A stretch of DNA of 64,000 nucleotides from Haliscomenobacter hydrossis DSM 1100. GTDB lineage: Bacteria > Bacteroidota > Bacteroidia > Chitinophagales > Saprospiraceae. Within the stretch, counting starts at the first letter, position 1, and every line of letters starts with the position of its first letter. The translations under genes and the position numbers were made by a program. Location: contig NC_015510.1 in assembly GCF_000212735.1 (NCBI RefSeq), positions 930,001-994,000 on the forward strand, in the 5' to 3' direction. The notes beneath the pieces are model-generated. The model saw only the letters and a program-made list of their open reading frames with translations, was not told the origin of the DNA and searched no databases. Positions 17,502 to 26,971 of the stretch are shown in pieces.

Positions 17502-20315
17502 ATGTCGTCCTACCTACAACATCATTCCAAGCCAAACTTTCGTGTTTGGATCAATACACTTTTTATTTGCTGCTGTGTTTCTTTCGGCCTGAGCGCCCAA
17601 TCCATCCCCCTCCCCGAACACCCGCGCCCCGACTTCGAGCGCCCGGACTGGATCAACCTCAACGGTTCCTGGGCATTTGAGTTCGACAAAAACGATCAAG
17701 GCCTCGCTCAGAAATGGATGAATGGAGCGCGCAAATTCAGCAAAACCATCAATGTCCCTTTCCCTTGGGGCGCACCACTCTCCGGGGTTGGCGATGAAGC
17801 CGATATCGCCTGGTACCAGCGCGAAATCAAAGTGCCCGCCGCCTGGAAAGGCAAACGCACCTTCTTGACCATTGGTGCCAGCGATTGGGAAACCACCGTT
17901 TACCTCGATGGCAAAGAACTGGGCAAACACCAGGGCGGTTATACCCCATTTTCATTCGAGTTGACGCCCTTGTTGAAATACGATAGCCCGCAGCGCATCA
18001 GCATTCGGGTAGACGATAAACGCCGCCAATTCACCCTGTATGGCAAACAAGGTTACGGCAACGCCCGGGGCATTTGGCAAACCATCTACCTCGAAGCCCG
18101 TGGCCAAAATCACCTCGATGCCTTACATTTTGCGCCCGATATCGACAATAAAAAAGTAGCCGTGACAGCCTACCTGCCCGCAGCAGCCAGCAGCGAGTTA
18201 CAACTGGAACTCAAGCTAGCGGGCAAAACCACCAGCCACAAAATCGTTGCGGGGAGCAGCAGTGTCACTTTTGATGTCGCCATCGAGAATCAGCATTTGT
18301 GGACTTTGGAAGACCCTTACCTCTACGAGGTGGAAGCCAAACTCGGCGACGGGAAAGGGGCTGCGGACGTGTTGAAATCCTATTTCGGCCAGCGCAAAAT
18401 TTCGGTGGTCGATCTGCCGGGAACCGATTACCCCTACATCGCGCTCAACAATGAGCCGGTTTATTTGCAACTAGCCCTGGATCAATCGTACCATCCCGAA
18501 GGTTTTTACACTTTCCCCAGCGATGAATTTATGAAAGAGGAAATCCTGCTGGCCCGGGGCATTGGTTTGAACGGCATCCGTACCCACATCAAGGTGGACA
18601 TCCCCCGCAAATTGTATTGGGCCGACAAGCTGGGCGTTTTGGTCATGGCCGATCTGCCCAACTTTTGGGGAGAGCCTGACGCCAATGCGCAGAAAGAATC
18701 GGAATACACTCTGCGTGAAATGTTGAAACGCGATTTCAACCACCCCGCCATTTTTTCCTGGATCACCTTTAACGAAACCTGGGGTTTGACCACCAAAGTG
18801 GAGGAAAATGGCAAACAGCAGAGCAAATACCTGCCCGAAACCCAAAAATGGGTAGCTTCGGTATACCGACTGGCCAAACAACTGGATCCCACCCGTTTGG
18901 TAGAAGACAACTCGATTTGCTGTGGGCGGGGCCACACCGAAACCGACATCAATTCCTGGCACGAATACCTGCCCGGCTGGGCCTGGGAAGAGCACCTCAA
19001 AAACATCGACGCCAATACCTATCCCGGCAGCAAACACCATTTTGAAGCGGGGTATGTACAAGGCCGTCAACCCAACATCAACTCCGAATGTGGCAACGTA
19101 TGGGGCTACGACGGCAGCACCGGCGATGTGGACTGGAGCTGGGATTACCACCGCATGATGAACACCTTCCGCAAGTACCCCAAAATAGCCGGCTGGTTGT
19201 ACACCGAGCACCACGACGTGATCAACGAATGGAACGGCTACTGGAAATTTGACCGAACCAACAAGTACACCGGCCTGGAAGAAATGGTGGAAGGCATGTC
19301 GTTGAACGACCTCCACTCCATGATTTACATCTCTACAGGCAACGAGATCAGCAAAACGGTGCAGCCGGGCGAGAGTGTCAAAATCCCGCTTTACGCTTCG
19401 TTTTATACCAACCGCAAGGACTTGGGCAAAACCCTCACTTTGCAGATCAAACTCTACGGCTACGACGCCCTGGGGCAGAAAAAAACCTGGATGACGACCC
19501 AGCGCAGTGTGCCCTATACTCCCTGGATGCAAAAACAACTGGATTCGCTGGACTTGCAATTGCCCAATGAAAAGTGTATAGCCCATTTGTCACTGACCTT
19601 GCAAGATGCGCTCGGCAACGACCTGCACCACAACGTCATGAGTTTTGTGGTAGAAACACCCGCGCCCAAAGCCATGACTTTGCCCAATGGCAAATCGGCT
19701 CAGGTGCTGACCGTTGCGCCCAAGGATTTCAGCGCTGCCAAATGGAGTAAAAAACAATGGAACGTATTGGATGGCCTCAAAGTGAATGGCGCTGGGAGTG
19801 GCTTTTTTGAATACACCTTCAAAATGGCTGAAAAACCTACGGGTACAGAAGCCGCAACCTTTATTGCCGAACTAGGCGCCAAACAATTGTTGGTCAAAGA
19901 CATCGACAAAAGCACCAATGTCAATGTAGACTACATGTTGGGCGGCAAAGTTGATCCCAGCCTCAATCCCAATGCCTACCCCATGACCGATGAATACCTC
20001 AGCCCCAGCACGGTCAATGTTACGGTGAATGGTGTATTTGCGGGCAGAGTTGACCTCTCCGATGATCCTGCCGATCACCGGGGTGTACTCTCCTGGCATT
20101 ACCAGCCCAAAGTGCGCAAACTGCAAGAGGCCGGGTCTTATGGCTATCGGGTGGCGGTAAACATTCCGCCGCAAGCCTTGAACATCGCGAAAGTGAGTGG
20201 AGAATTGGTGGTGCGCCTGGAAGTACCCGAGGCAATGCCGGGTGGTTTGGCGGTATATGGAGATAAATTTGGTCGGTATCCGCTGAATCCGACGGTAGTG
20301 GTGGTGAAGGAGTAA
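17502..20315 (+). CDS. Secreted glycoside hydrolase family 2 protein (beta-galactosidase/glucuronidase-like)
   Basis: The 937-residue protein has an N-terminal signal (LFICCCVSFGLSAQS). A GH2 sugar-binding jelly roll follows (NLNGSWAFEFD ... GYTPFSFELTPLL), then the immunoglobulin-like domain and the TIM barrel. The acid/base glutamate is E425 in FNETWG, and the nucleophile candidate is E529 in NSECGN, both at the usual spacing. C-terminal beta-sandwich regions follow. The substrate (galactoside, glucuronide, mannoside or other) cannot be decided from sequence. It is probably periplasmic and takes part in polysaccharide breakdown. It is not next to SusC/SusD genes. Confidence 0.93.
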   Translation: MSSYLQHHSKPNFRVWINTLFICCCVSFGLSAQSIPLPEHPRPDFERPDWINLNGSWAFEFDKNDQGLAQKWMNGARKFSKTINVPFPWGAPLSGVGDEADIAWYQREIKVPAAWKGKRTFLTIGASDWETTVYLDGKELGKHQGGYTPFSFELTPLLKYDSPQRISIRVDDKRRQFTLYGKQGYGNARGIWQTIYLEARGQNHLDALHFAPDIDNKKVAVTAYLPAAASSELQLELKLAGKTTSHKIVAGSSSVTFDVAIENQHLWTLEDPYLYEVEAKLGDGKGAADVLKSYFGQRKISVVDLPGTDYPYIALNNEPVYLQLALDQSYHPEGFYTFPSDEFMKEEILLARGIGLNGIRTHIKVDIPRKLYWADKLGVLVMADLPNFWGEPDANAQKESEYTLREMLKRDFNHPAIFSWITFNETWGLTTKVEENGKQQSKYLPETQKWVASVYRLAKQLDPTRLVEDNSICCGRGHTETDINSWHEYLPGWAWEEHLKNIDANTYPGSKHHFEAGYVQGRQPNINSECGNVWGYDGSTGDVDWSWDYHRMMNTFRKYPKIAGWLYTEHHDVINEWNGYWKFDRTNKYTGLEEMVEGMSLNDLHSMIYISTGNEISKTVQPGESVKIPLYASFYTNRKDLGKTLTLQIKLYGYDALGQKKTWMTTQRSVPYTPWMQKQLDSLDLQLPNEKCIAHLSLTLQDALGNDLHHNVMSFVVETPAPKAMTLPNGKSAQVLTVAPKDFSAAKWSKKQWNVLDGLKVNGAGSGFFEYTFKMAEKPTGTEAATFIAELGAKQLLVKDIDKSTNVNVDYMLGGKVDPSLNPNAYPMTDEYLSPSTVNVTVNGVFAGRVDLSDDPADHRGVLSWHYQPKVRKLQEAGSYGYRVAVNIPPQALNIAKVSGELVVRLEVPEAMPGGLAVYGDKFGRYPLNPTVVVVKE

Positions 20316-20354
20316 CGTCACTTCAAAAAAATGGGGATATTTTCCCGAAAATTA

Positions 20355-20399
20355 GCTTCAACCGGAATGGCAACTTATAAAGCCAATTCCGGTTGAAGC
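20355..20399. terminator. Bidirectional terminator-like hairpin
   Basis: gcttcaaccggaatggc pairs with gccaattccggttgaagc around a 10-base loop, with a one-base bulge. It lies between the convergent GH2 and SPFH genes. There is no T-run, so it is a hairpin rather than a textbook intrinsic terminator. Confidence 0.6.
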
Positions 20400-20417
20400 A
20401 AAATCAGGTTGCCCGAT

Positions 20418-21407
20418 TTATTCCTTCTCCTCGCTCCGGGCGTCCAAGTAGATTTCCTCTTTGGGTTTATCCAACACCTTCACATTGGGGTTGGGTCTTT
20501 TGTTTTTAATCTTCATTTGCTCAGCCAGCTCTTGGGTACTTACAAAGGAAGTGATCATTTGGGTCAGCATATCGCTGGCAGCCGTTGGTGCGTTGGGCAA
20601 CAAAATCAGGTTGCTGTTGCTGTGCTGGCCAATCTGCTGTAAAGTATCGTAGTGCTGGGTAACCAGGATCAGTGCCGAAGCTTCCTGTGAGTTGATGCCT
20701 ACCTTGTTGAGCAGGTCCACCGATTCTTCCAAACCCCGGGCAATTTCACGGCGCTGGTCGGCAATACCCTGGCCTTGCAGGCGCTTGGATTCCGCTTCGG
20801 CCTTGGCGCGGGCTACGATGCGGATGCGCTCGGATTCTGCTTCGTATTCGGCAGACAGCTTTTGGCGTTCAGCAGCGTTGATGTGGTTCATGGCATTTTT
20901 TACTGCCTGGTCGGGATCGATGTCGGTTACGAGGGCCTTAACGATGCCGTAGCCATATTCATTCATGGCGTCTTCCAACTCACGGCGGATGGCCAGGGCG
21001 ATGTCGTCTTTGCGTTCAAACACGTCGTCGAGGCGCATTTTGGGCACTTCCGAACGAACCGTGTCAAACACATAAGCGGTAATTTGTTCGGTAGGGTTCT
21101 GTAGTTTGTAAAAAGCTTCGTAAATGCTCTCGTCCAGTACTTTGAATTGTACAGAGACTTTTAAGCGGACGAAGACGTTGTCTTTGGTCTTGGTCTCCAC
21201 TACAACGTCCAATTGCTGGATTTTCAGGTTGATGCGGCCCACGGTTCTGTCGATGAACGGGACTTTGAACTGCAGGCCCGCAGTCCGTACACTGTGGAAT
21301 TTGCCCAAGCGTTCGATCATGTAGGCGGTTTGCTGTCTTACGGTAAAAATACCGGAGAAAAACAGAAACAGAGCTAAAAAAACTAGGATAAAAAAAGTGA
21401 TTCCCAT
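20418..21407 (-). CDS. SPFH/Band 7 family membrane protein (stomatin/QmcA-like)
   Basis: The 329-residue protein has one N-terminal membrane helix (ITFFILVFLALFLFFSGIF). The Band 7 domain follows (VRQQTAYMIERLGKF ... GLQFKVPFIDR ... QQLDVVVETKTKDNV), then the Ala/Glu-rich coiled coil that drives oligomerisation (EAESERIRIVARAKAEAESKRLQGQ). The tail is charged (KPKEEIYLDARSEEKE). Proteins of this kind form large rings in the inner membrane and bind proteases or organise microdomains. It is a single gene, convergent with GH2. Confidence 0.95.
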   Translation of the reverse strand: MGITFFILVFLALFLFFSGIFTVRQQTAYMIERLGKFHSVRTAGLQFKVPFIDRTVGRINLKIQQLDVVVETKTKDNVFVRLKVSVQFKVLDESIYEAFYKLQNPTEQITAYVFDTVRSEVPKMRLDDVFERKDDIALAIRRELEDAMNEYGYGIVKALVTDIDPDQAVKNAMNHINAAERQKLSAEYEAESERIRIVARAKAEAESKRLQGQGIADQRREIARGLEESVDLLNKVGINSQEASALILVTQHYDTLQQIGQHSNSNLILLPNAPTAASDMLTQMITSFVSTQELAEQMKIKNKRPNPNVKVLDKPKEEIYLDARSEEKE

Positions 21408-21668
21408 GTTGCTGATGGTTTTTAGATGGCATGAAGTTACAAAAAAATTGAGGGATTAGCATGGTTCAAGGGCTTGTTATTTATAATTAAATAAACACAC
21501 TTGTTTACAAATATGCCGATTGTTGGGCGCTAAGTCAATTTTTATCGATGAGCACTACAGTTTTTCCTAAATTTATAGACTTATTTTTCGTCAGATTACC
21601 TTTCCCCAACTATCTTTATTGCCAAACCTTGAACCTAGTTTAAAACGGGTTCTTATCGCAAGTTAGAC

Positions 21669-23399
21669 ATGAACAAACAAGAAAACAACACACCAGAACT
21701 TTCCCTGCGCAGCCAGGGCTGGTTTGGCAAAAAGGGCAAAGACGGTTTCATTTACCGCGCCTGGATGAAAAACCAGGGTATCCCCGATCATGAGTTCAAA
21801 GGCAAACCCGTCATTGGCATCTGCAATACCTGGTCAGAGTTCACCCCTTGCAACGCCCATTTTCGTGAATTGGCTGAATCCGTCAAACATGGCATCTACG
21901 AAGCCGGTGGTTTCCCGGTAGAGTTTCCCGTGATGTCTCTGGGCGAAACCCTCATCAAACCCACCGCCATGTTGTACCGCAACCTGGCGAGTATGGATGT
22001 AGAAGAATCCATCCGCGCCAATCCGATGGACGCCGTGGTTTTGCTTTGTGGTTGCGACAAAACCACCCCCTCCCTGGTCATGGGCGCGTGTAGTGTGAAC
22101 ATCCCCACCATCGTGGTATCGGGTGGCCCGATGCTCACTGGCAAATACAAAGGACACGACATCGGCACCTCCGATGTCTGGCGCTTCAACGAGGCTTACA
22201 AAACCGGCCAAATGAGCGCTGATGAGTTCCGCGAAGCAGAAGCCTGCATGGGCCGCAGCCGTGGGCATTGCGCCGTGATGGGCACTGCCTCTACCATGGC
22301 TTGTATGGTGGAAGCCTTGGGCTTGTCACTGCCCGGAAACGCGGCTATTCCGGCTTCGGATTCCCGCCGCAAGGTGTTGGCGCATTATTCCGGCATGCGC
22401 ATCGTGGAAATGGTGAAAGAAAACCTCCGCTTGTCCGATATCCTCACCCGCGAGGCTTTTGAAAACGCCATCAAGGTCAATGCCGCCATTGGTGGTTCTA
22501 CCAATGCCGTGATCCACCTACTGGCCATGGCCGGACGGATTGGCGTTGAACTTGACCTCAACGATTTTGACGTGCATTCCCGTGGGGTGCCCCTCCTGGC
22601 CAATTTGCAGCCCTCGGGCGCCTTCTTCATGGAAGATTTTTATTACGCAGGTGGCCTGCCCGCCCTGATGAAAGAAATGGGCGACTTGTTGCATCCCGCC
22701 ATCACCGTCAACGGCAGACCGATCACCGAGAACGCCCAGGAGTTTGAGAACTACAACAAAGAGATCATCGGCGACCTGGAAAAACCGATCAACCCCTTGG
22801 CGGGCATCGTGGTGGTCAAAGGCAATCTGGCCGAAAATGGTGCCGTAATCAAAGCCTCGGCTGCTTCGCCTGAATTGCTCAAGCACCGCGGACGGGCCGT
22901 GGTGTTTGAAAACATCGAAGATTACCACGCCCGGGTAGACGACCCGGCTTTGAATATTGATGAAACCTGCATCATGGTGCTCAAATCCGTGGGACCAAAA
23001 GGTTATCCCGGCATGCCGGAAGTGGGCAACATGGCCCTCCCCGTCAAACTGCTGGAAAAAGGCGTAAAAGATATGGTGCGCATCTCCGACGGCCGCATGA
23101 GTGGCACGGGTTTTGGCACGGTGGTGCTCCACGTATCGCCCGAATCCGCTGCTGGTGGCACCCTGGGCCTCGTCCAGGATGGCGACTTTATCGAACTGGA
23201 CGTGGAAAACCGCAGCCTCAACCTGGAGGTATCCGACGAGGAACTGGCCAAACGCCGTGCCGCATGGGAAGCGCCTACTTTTGAGTCGCGGGGTTATGTG
23301 CATTTGTACCAACACCACGTCACCCAATCCCACCTCGGTGCCGATCTGGACTTTTTGAAAGGTGGGTCGGGGAGCTCGGTAACGCGGGACTCACACTAA
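21669..23399 (+). CDS. Sugar-acid dehydratase, IlvD/Edd family (arabonate/xylonate type)
   Basis: The 576-residue enzyme has the three cysteines of the Fe-S dehydratase family: NTWSEFTPCNAHF, LLCGCDKTTPS and EACMGRSRGHCAVMGTAST. The N-terminus (SQGWFGKKGKDGFIYRAWM) and the IPDHEF motif match the branch containing L-arabonate and D-xylonate dehydratases rather than the biosynthetic dihydroxy-acid dehydratase. It would convert an aldonic acid to its 2-keto-3-deoxy derivative. A downstream SDR on the same strand, 113 bases away, supports a sugar oxidation route. A possible -7 box TATCTTTA lies at 21611-21618. The exact substrate is inferred, not shown. Confidence 0.9.
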   Translation: MNKQENNTPELSLRSQGWFGKKGKDGFIYRAWMKNQGIPDHEFKGKPVIGICNTWSEFTPCNAHFRELAESVKHGIYEAGGFPVEFPVMSLGETLIKPTAMLYRNLASMDVEESIRANPMDAVVLLCGCDKTTPSLVMGACSVNIPTIVVSGGPMLTGKYKGHDIGTSDVWRFNEAYKTGQMSADEFREAEACMGRSRGHCAVMGTASTMACMVEALGLSLPGNAAIPASDSRRKVLAHYSGMRIVEMVKENLRLSDILTREAFENAIKVNAAIGGSTNAVIHLLAMAGRIGVELDLNDFDVHSRGVPLLANLQPSGAFFMEDFYYAGGLPALMKEMGDLLHPAITVNGRPITENAQEFENYNKEIIGDLEKPINPLAGIVVVKGNLAENGAVIKASAASPELLKHRGRAVVFENIEDYHARVDDPALNIDETCIMVLKSVGPKGYPGMPEVGNMALPVKLLEKGVKDMVRISDGRMSGTGFGTVVLHVSPESAAGGTLGLVQDGDFIELDVENRSLNLEVSDEELAKRRAAWEAPTFESRGYVHLYQHHVTQSHLGADLDFLKGGSGSSVTRDSH

Positions 23400-23404
23400 A
23401 TAAA

Positions 23405-23500
23405 GGTTCGGGGGTTCGAGGGTTCGAGGGTCGCACACAATTCTGCCCCAAACCCCCAAACCCCCGAACCCTCGAACCCCCGAACCCCCGAACCCCTCAA
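23405..23500. repeat. ggttcg-type palindrome between dehydratase and SDR genes
   Basis: Degenerate 9-base units (ggttcgggg/ggttcgagg) on the left arm are inverted on the right as ccctcgaac/cccccgaac units, with extra copies on the right. It occupies almost the whole gap between two genes that probably work together. A related unit lies at 53.15-53.20 kb. Confidence 0.85.
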
Positions 23501-23512
23501 ACCCTAAAAATT

Positions 23513-24271
23513 ATGCCATTTACCGCAAAAGTTGCCCTGGTTACCGGTGCCGGACAAGGCATCGGCTACGAAATTTGCCGTCAGCTTGCCCTGCGTGGTG
23601 CGGCTGTTTTCCTCAATGACCGCGATCCCGAACTGGCCGAATGCGCGGCTGAAGAAATCCGCTGGGAAGGAGGCAATTGCCTGGCCCATGCCGGCGACGT
23701 CAGCCAGGTAGACTTTATTGAAGGGATGGTGCAAGCCTGTGTGAAAGAATTTGGCCGCCTCGATATTGCCATTGCCAACGCGGGCATCACCCACTTTGGC
23801 GACTTCTGGGCTTTTAGCCCTGCTCAGTTTGAAGAAGTGGTAGCGCTCAACATGCGGGGTACCTTCTTTTTAGCCCAAATCGCCGCCACACAAATGCGGT
23901 CACAGGGTGAAGGCGGGAGTTTGTTGCTCATGTCCTCGGTAGTGGGTACACAAGCGCACAAAAACCTGGGCGCATATGCCATGACCAAAGGCGGCATCCA
24001 GATTTTGGCCAAAAACCTGGTGGTGGAGCTTTCGCCCTACGGCATCACCTGCAACGCCATCGCCCCCGGAGCCACTTCCACCGAACGCACCCTCAACGAT
24101 CCCGATTACGACCGCGTATGGTCAACGATCACCCCCATGGGACGCCCGGCCAGCCCGCTGGACATTGCGGAAGCGGCGCTGTTTTTGGTGTCCTCACAAG
24201 CGCGGCACATCACCGGACAGACCTTGATTGTGGATGGGGGCTGGACGGCGGTGAGCCCTCAACCGGAGTAG
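23513..24271 (+). CDS. Short-chain dehydrogenase/reductase (SDR)
   Basis: The 252-residue classical SDR has the cofactor loop TGAGQGIG, the NAG motif (IANAGITHF), the catalytic Ser in LMSSVVG, and YxxxK as YAMTKGG. The C-terminal HITGQTLIVDGGW is also typical. It most likely oxidises a sugar or reduces a keto-sugar intermediate with NAD(P). Its position after the IlvD/Edd gene suggests the same sugar-acid pathway, though substrate and direction are unknown. Confidence 0.93.
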   Translation: MPFTAKVALVTGAGQGIGYEICRQLALRGAAVFLNDRDPELAECAAEEIRWEGGNCLAHAGDVSQVDFIEGMVQACVKEFGRLDIAIANAGITHFGDFWAFSPAQFEEVVALNMRGTFFLAQIAATQMRSQGEGGSLLLMSSVVGTQAHKNLGAYAMTKGGIQILAKNLVVELSPYGITCNAIAPGATSTERTLNDPDYDRVWSTITPMGRPASPLDIAEAALFLVSSQARHITGQTLIVDGGWTAVSPQPE

Positions 24272-24282
24272 AGGAGAGAGGA

Positions 24283-24542
24283 GTTTTTTTTCACCGCGGA
24301 GTAAAAGGAGGGTACGCGGAGTTGCGCGGAGTTTTTTTAGGAGCACCTGCGGTGCGGAGAGGCCACGAAGGTCGCTATTGTTGGAGGTTGGTTCGTTACT
24401 CATATCAAGTCCTGGCGTCATGCTTGAAGCAAGATCTTCCTGGAGCACAAACTCCAGCCACCGCAGATGGCCAAACTCCCCAATACTCAAAAAAAACTCC
24501 GCGCAACTCCGCGTATCCTCCTTTTACTCCGCGGTGAAAAAA
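24283..24542. repeat. ccgcggagt-type palindrome, copy A
   Basis: The left arm (24283-24339; tttcaccgcggagtaaaagg and onward) and the right arm (24489-24542) are near-perfect inverted repeats made of cgcggagt units. The ~150-base centre contains a second motif set (cacctgcggtgcggag, gcaagatcttcctggagc, ccagccaccgcag) that is shared with the copy at 26.66-26.90 kb. It fills the 24272-24576 gap. Confidence 0.92.
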
Positions 24543-24576
24543 TGTCGCGGATTAAATACCCCCCTACTTACAAATA

Positions 24577-24963
24577 CTATAAGCTTTGATGATTATTGAC
24601 CACTCGCTTTATCCCATTTTTCATACTCGCCACATTGAAATTCAAAACCAGTCCCTGAGTACAGTTAGAAAGTTTGAGGTAAGTCAGTAGTTGTGCCAAG
24701 TGGATATCATCGATGCGTTCTACTGCTTTGATTTCCAAGATTAGCTGATCCTCTACGAGTAAATCAATTCGGTAACCAATTTCCAATTGAATTTCTTTGT
24801 AAACCAAAGGTATGGGCTTCTGTCGCAACACGTTTAGCCCTACTTGTTTGAGTTCATGGCACAAACATGCTTCGTAAGTACTTTCCAATAAGCCAGGCCC
24901 AAGGGCACTGTGAACACGCATGGCACAGCCAATGACCTCAAAATTAAGATCGTTTTTAGACAT
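24577..24963 (-). CDS. GxxExxY protein (PD-(D/E)xK-like)
   Basis: The 128-residue protein carries the family-defining GPGLLESTYEACL segment (GxxExxY), followed by the predicted nuclease-fold core: YRIDLLVEDQLILEIKAVE, with D, E and K at the spacing of a PD-(D/E)xK active site. It ends LNFNVASMKNGIKRVVNN. The start at 24963 is preferred over a longer frame to 25098. The cellular role of GxxExxY proteins is not established. Here the gene is flanked on both sides by copies of the same palindromic element, which suggests a link between the two. Confidence 0.92.
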   Translation of the reverse strand: MSKNDLNFEVIGCAMRVHSALGPGLLESTYEACLCHELKQVGLNVLRQKPIPLVYKEIQLEIGYRIDLLVEDQLILEIKAVERIDDIHLAQLLTYLKLSNCTQGLVLNFNVASMKNGIKRVVNNHQSL

Positions 24964-25163
24964 CACTATTGAATTTGCCCTCCGATCTATTGTCTCAGGA
25001 TAATTGAAATGGTAAGGCAGGCTTATCCTCAAATTGACAATCAGAGGTGTGAGTAATATAGAATGGCTGTGTGATTGACTCAAAATTAAATTTTTCAAAA
25101 GAGAATCAAAAATATTTCCGTTGTAAATTTGTATTTCGGTTCAAATTGAGTTCAACCAGAGCG

Positions 25164-25362
25164 TTTTTCACCGCGGAGTAAAAGGAGGGTACGCGGAGTT
25201 GCGCGGAGTTTAAGTCACCTGCGGTGATAAAGTATACAAAAAAAGCTATGCACAAATTTCTTGCAAAGTAGAAAATACAACTTTCATAGCATCCAAACTC
25301 CCAAATACTAAAAAAACTCCGCGAAACTCCGCGTACCCTCCTTTTACTCCGCGGTGAAAAAA
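25164..25362. repeat. ccgcggagt-type palindrome, copy B
   Basis: The left arm 25164-25212 and right arm 25310-25362 match copy A closely (caccgcggagtaaaaggagg... against ...cctccttttactccgcggtg). The ~100-base centre is different and shorter, keeping only a cacctgcggtg fragment. It lies in the 24964-25425 gap between the GxxExxY gene and the HAD gene; the remainder of that gap shows nothing else I can name. Confidence 0.92.
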
Positions 25363-25425
25363 TGTCGCAGAAAGAATGCCACGACTGAACAGCAAAACTC
25401 CACCCAATTAAAACGTTCAACACAC

Positions 25426-26118
25426 ATGACCCTCATCCTCTTCGACGTGGACGGCACCCTCATTTACTCCGAACGCCGAGACTCCCGCTGTTTCGCCCAA
25501 ACCTATACCGACCTCTACGGCAAACCCTTCCCCAGCATCGACTGGCGGCAGTACCCCCACGTGAGCGATACCACCATTTTTGCAAAAGTCATTCAAGACC
25601 ACTTCAATCGGGCGGTGCAAGCGGAAGAAGTGGCCGCTTTCAAGCAGCTTTATGGCGAACGATTGCGGCACCTGCGCACGCAGAACCCCGAACACTATCG
25701 GGAAGTGCCCGGGGCTGCACAAGCCGTCATCCAGCTCCTGGAACACCCCGCCTACCTGGTCGCAGTGGCCACGGGAGGCTGGAAAGAATCCGCCGAAATC
25801 AAAATGCAACACGTGGGCATTCCCAGCGACCACTTTTGGGTGAGCGGTGCCGATGACAAATACACCCGGGAAGAAATCCTCAATGAGGCTACCGCTGCCG
25901 TCAAAAATGTCTACCCTCAAGTGCAACGCGTGGTGTACGTAGGCGACGCCGTGTGGGATGTACACACCACCCGCAACCTCGATATGGACTTTTTAGGCAT
26001 TCGCCACACCCACGATCACGAAATTTTACTCAATTTGGGTGCTACCCAGGTGATCAGCAATTTTTTGGATTTTGAATTGTTTATCAGGGCAATAGAGGCC
26101 GCTGCACCACCAAAATAA
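25426..26118 (+). CDS. HAD family hydrolase
   Basis: The ATG at 25426 gives 230 residues starting directly with motif I (ILFDVDGTLIYSE). A helical cap follows, then motif II/III (VAVATGGWKES) and motif IV (VVYVGDAVWDVHTTRNL). This is the phosphoglycolate phosphatase/beta-phosphoglucomutase-like branch, acting on a small phosphorylated metabolite; the substrate is unknown. It is a single gene upstream of tRNA-Lys. The open frame extends into the palindrome, so the later ATG is the better start. Confidence 0.9.
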   Translation: MTLILFDVDGTLIYSERRDSRCFAQTYTDLYGKPFPSIDWRQYPHVSDTTIFAKVIQDHFNRAVQAEEVAAFKQLYGERLRHLRTQNPEHYREVPGAAQAVIQLLEHPAYLVAVATGGWKESAEIKMQHVGIPSDHFWVSGADDKYTREEILNEATAAVKNVYPQVQRVVYVGDAVWDVHTTRNLDMDFLGIRHTHDHEILLNLGATQVISNFLDFELFIRAIEAAAPPK

Positions 26119-26170
26119 ACTTCGCCGCCAAATGAAATGAACATTTTTTGAAAAAAAAGGAATCATTTCC

Positions 26171-26202
26171 TTGGAAGATCGGTTGATGTACTCGTATATT
26201 TG
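26171..26202 (+). promoter_or_regulatory. Promoter of tRNA-Lys
   Basis: TTG at 26171-26173, a 21-base spacer and TATATTTG at 26195-26202, an exact TAnnTTTG. It lies 53 bases before the tRNA. The same spacing is found for tRNA-His at 60.2 kb. Confidence 0.7.
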
Positions 26203-26255
26203 CAACGCTTTAGAAAAAAGGGCGTTTTACTAGCCAAAACGTTTCTGCAAAAGCC

Positions 26256-26329
26256 GATCTCGTAGCTCAGCTGGCTAGAGCACTTGACTTTTAATCAGGG
26301 GGTCCTGGGTTCGAGTCCCAGCGGGATCA
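26256..26329 (+). tRNA. tRNA-Lys (TTT)
   Basis: The acceptor stem is gatctcg/cgggatc with one wobble pair. The D-arm is gctcagctggctagagc, the anticodon loop cttttaa gives TTT, and the T-arm is ctgggttcgagtcccag. The discriminator is A and no CCA is encoded. Confidence 0.96.
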
Positions 26330-26499
26330 CTTTTTTAAAAAAAGCCATAATTAGACGGTAACGTTTGATTGTGGCTTTTTTGTTTTCCCCTCTCTCCACT
26401 TCACCCATCACTACTGCTTTTTCAGCAAAAACAGTCCTCCCCTCCCCAGGGCCGATCAGTTTTAACACGAACTGCTAAAGTGCAGCTTCGCTGCTTGAT

Positions 26500-26612
26500 T
26501 TATTCACCACGACGACACGACGATCACGACGTTTTCGCGCTTCGCGCAATTTAAACACGACGCAAGAGTCGTGTAATGCGGAGCAAAACGTCGTGCTCGT
26601 CGTGGTGAATTA
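26500..26612. repeat. cgtcgtg-type palindrome, copy 2
   Basis: attcaccacgacgacacgac... at about 26502-26534 is inverted, with a short bulge, at 26585-26610. Inner hairpins are cgcgcttcgcgc and acacgac/gtcgtgt. It is preceded by gcagcttcgctgctt, the same flank as copy 1. Confidence 0.85.
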
Positions 26613-26614
26613 TC

Positions 26615-26971
26615 ATTTTGGCTCTAGCTTTGAGTGATAAATAATAATAACCGAAGTTTTTTTCACCGCAGAGTAAATGAGTACACGCGGAGTTGCGCGG
26701 AGTTTTTTTAGGGGCACCTGCGGTGCGGAGAGTCCACGGAGTTCGCCTTTGCTGAAGTTTGGGTCTTTCCCTATCAAGTCCATTTGCTTGATCTTGTGCA
26801 AGATCTTCCTGGAGCCCGAACTCCAGCCACCGCAGGTGGCAACCTCCTTGATACTAAACCTCCGCGGAACTCCGCGTGTACTCATTTACTCTGCGGTGAA
26901 AAATGCGTAATGTGAGTTACTTACCCAGAACTCGGTTATTATTATTTATCACTCAAAGCTAGAGCTAAAAT
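26615..26971. repeat. Composite: ccgcggagt-type copy C inside a 40-base inverted repeat
   Basis: The outer arms (26615-26654, ggctctagctttgagtgata and onward, against 26932-26971) pair over 40 bases with one mismatch. Inside them lies a complete ccgcagagt palindrome (arms about 26657-26705 and 26856-26902), whose centre shares the cacctgcggtgcggag, agatcttcctggagc and ccagccaccgca blocks with copy A. Still further out, cgatcagtttta (26451) and its imperfect complement (about 26990-27003) bracket both this and copy 2 of the cgtcgtg type. Together these fill the 26330-27108 gap. Confidence 0.88.

Noticed and set aside
18471-19586. 371-codon open frame opposite GH2
   Set aside because: Antisense to a GH2 gene whose catalytic residues are intact.
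24964-25098. N-terminal extension of the GxxExxY protein
   Set aside because: The extra 45 residues precede the usual family start and show no conserved pattern.
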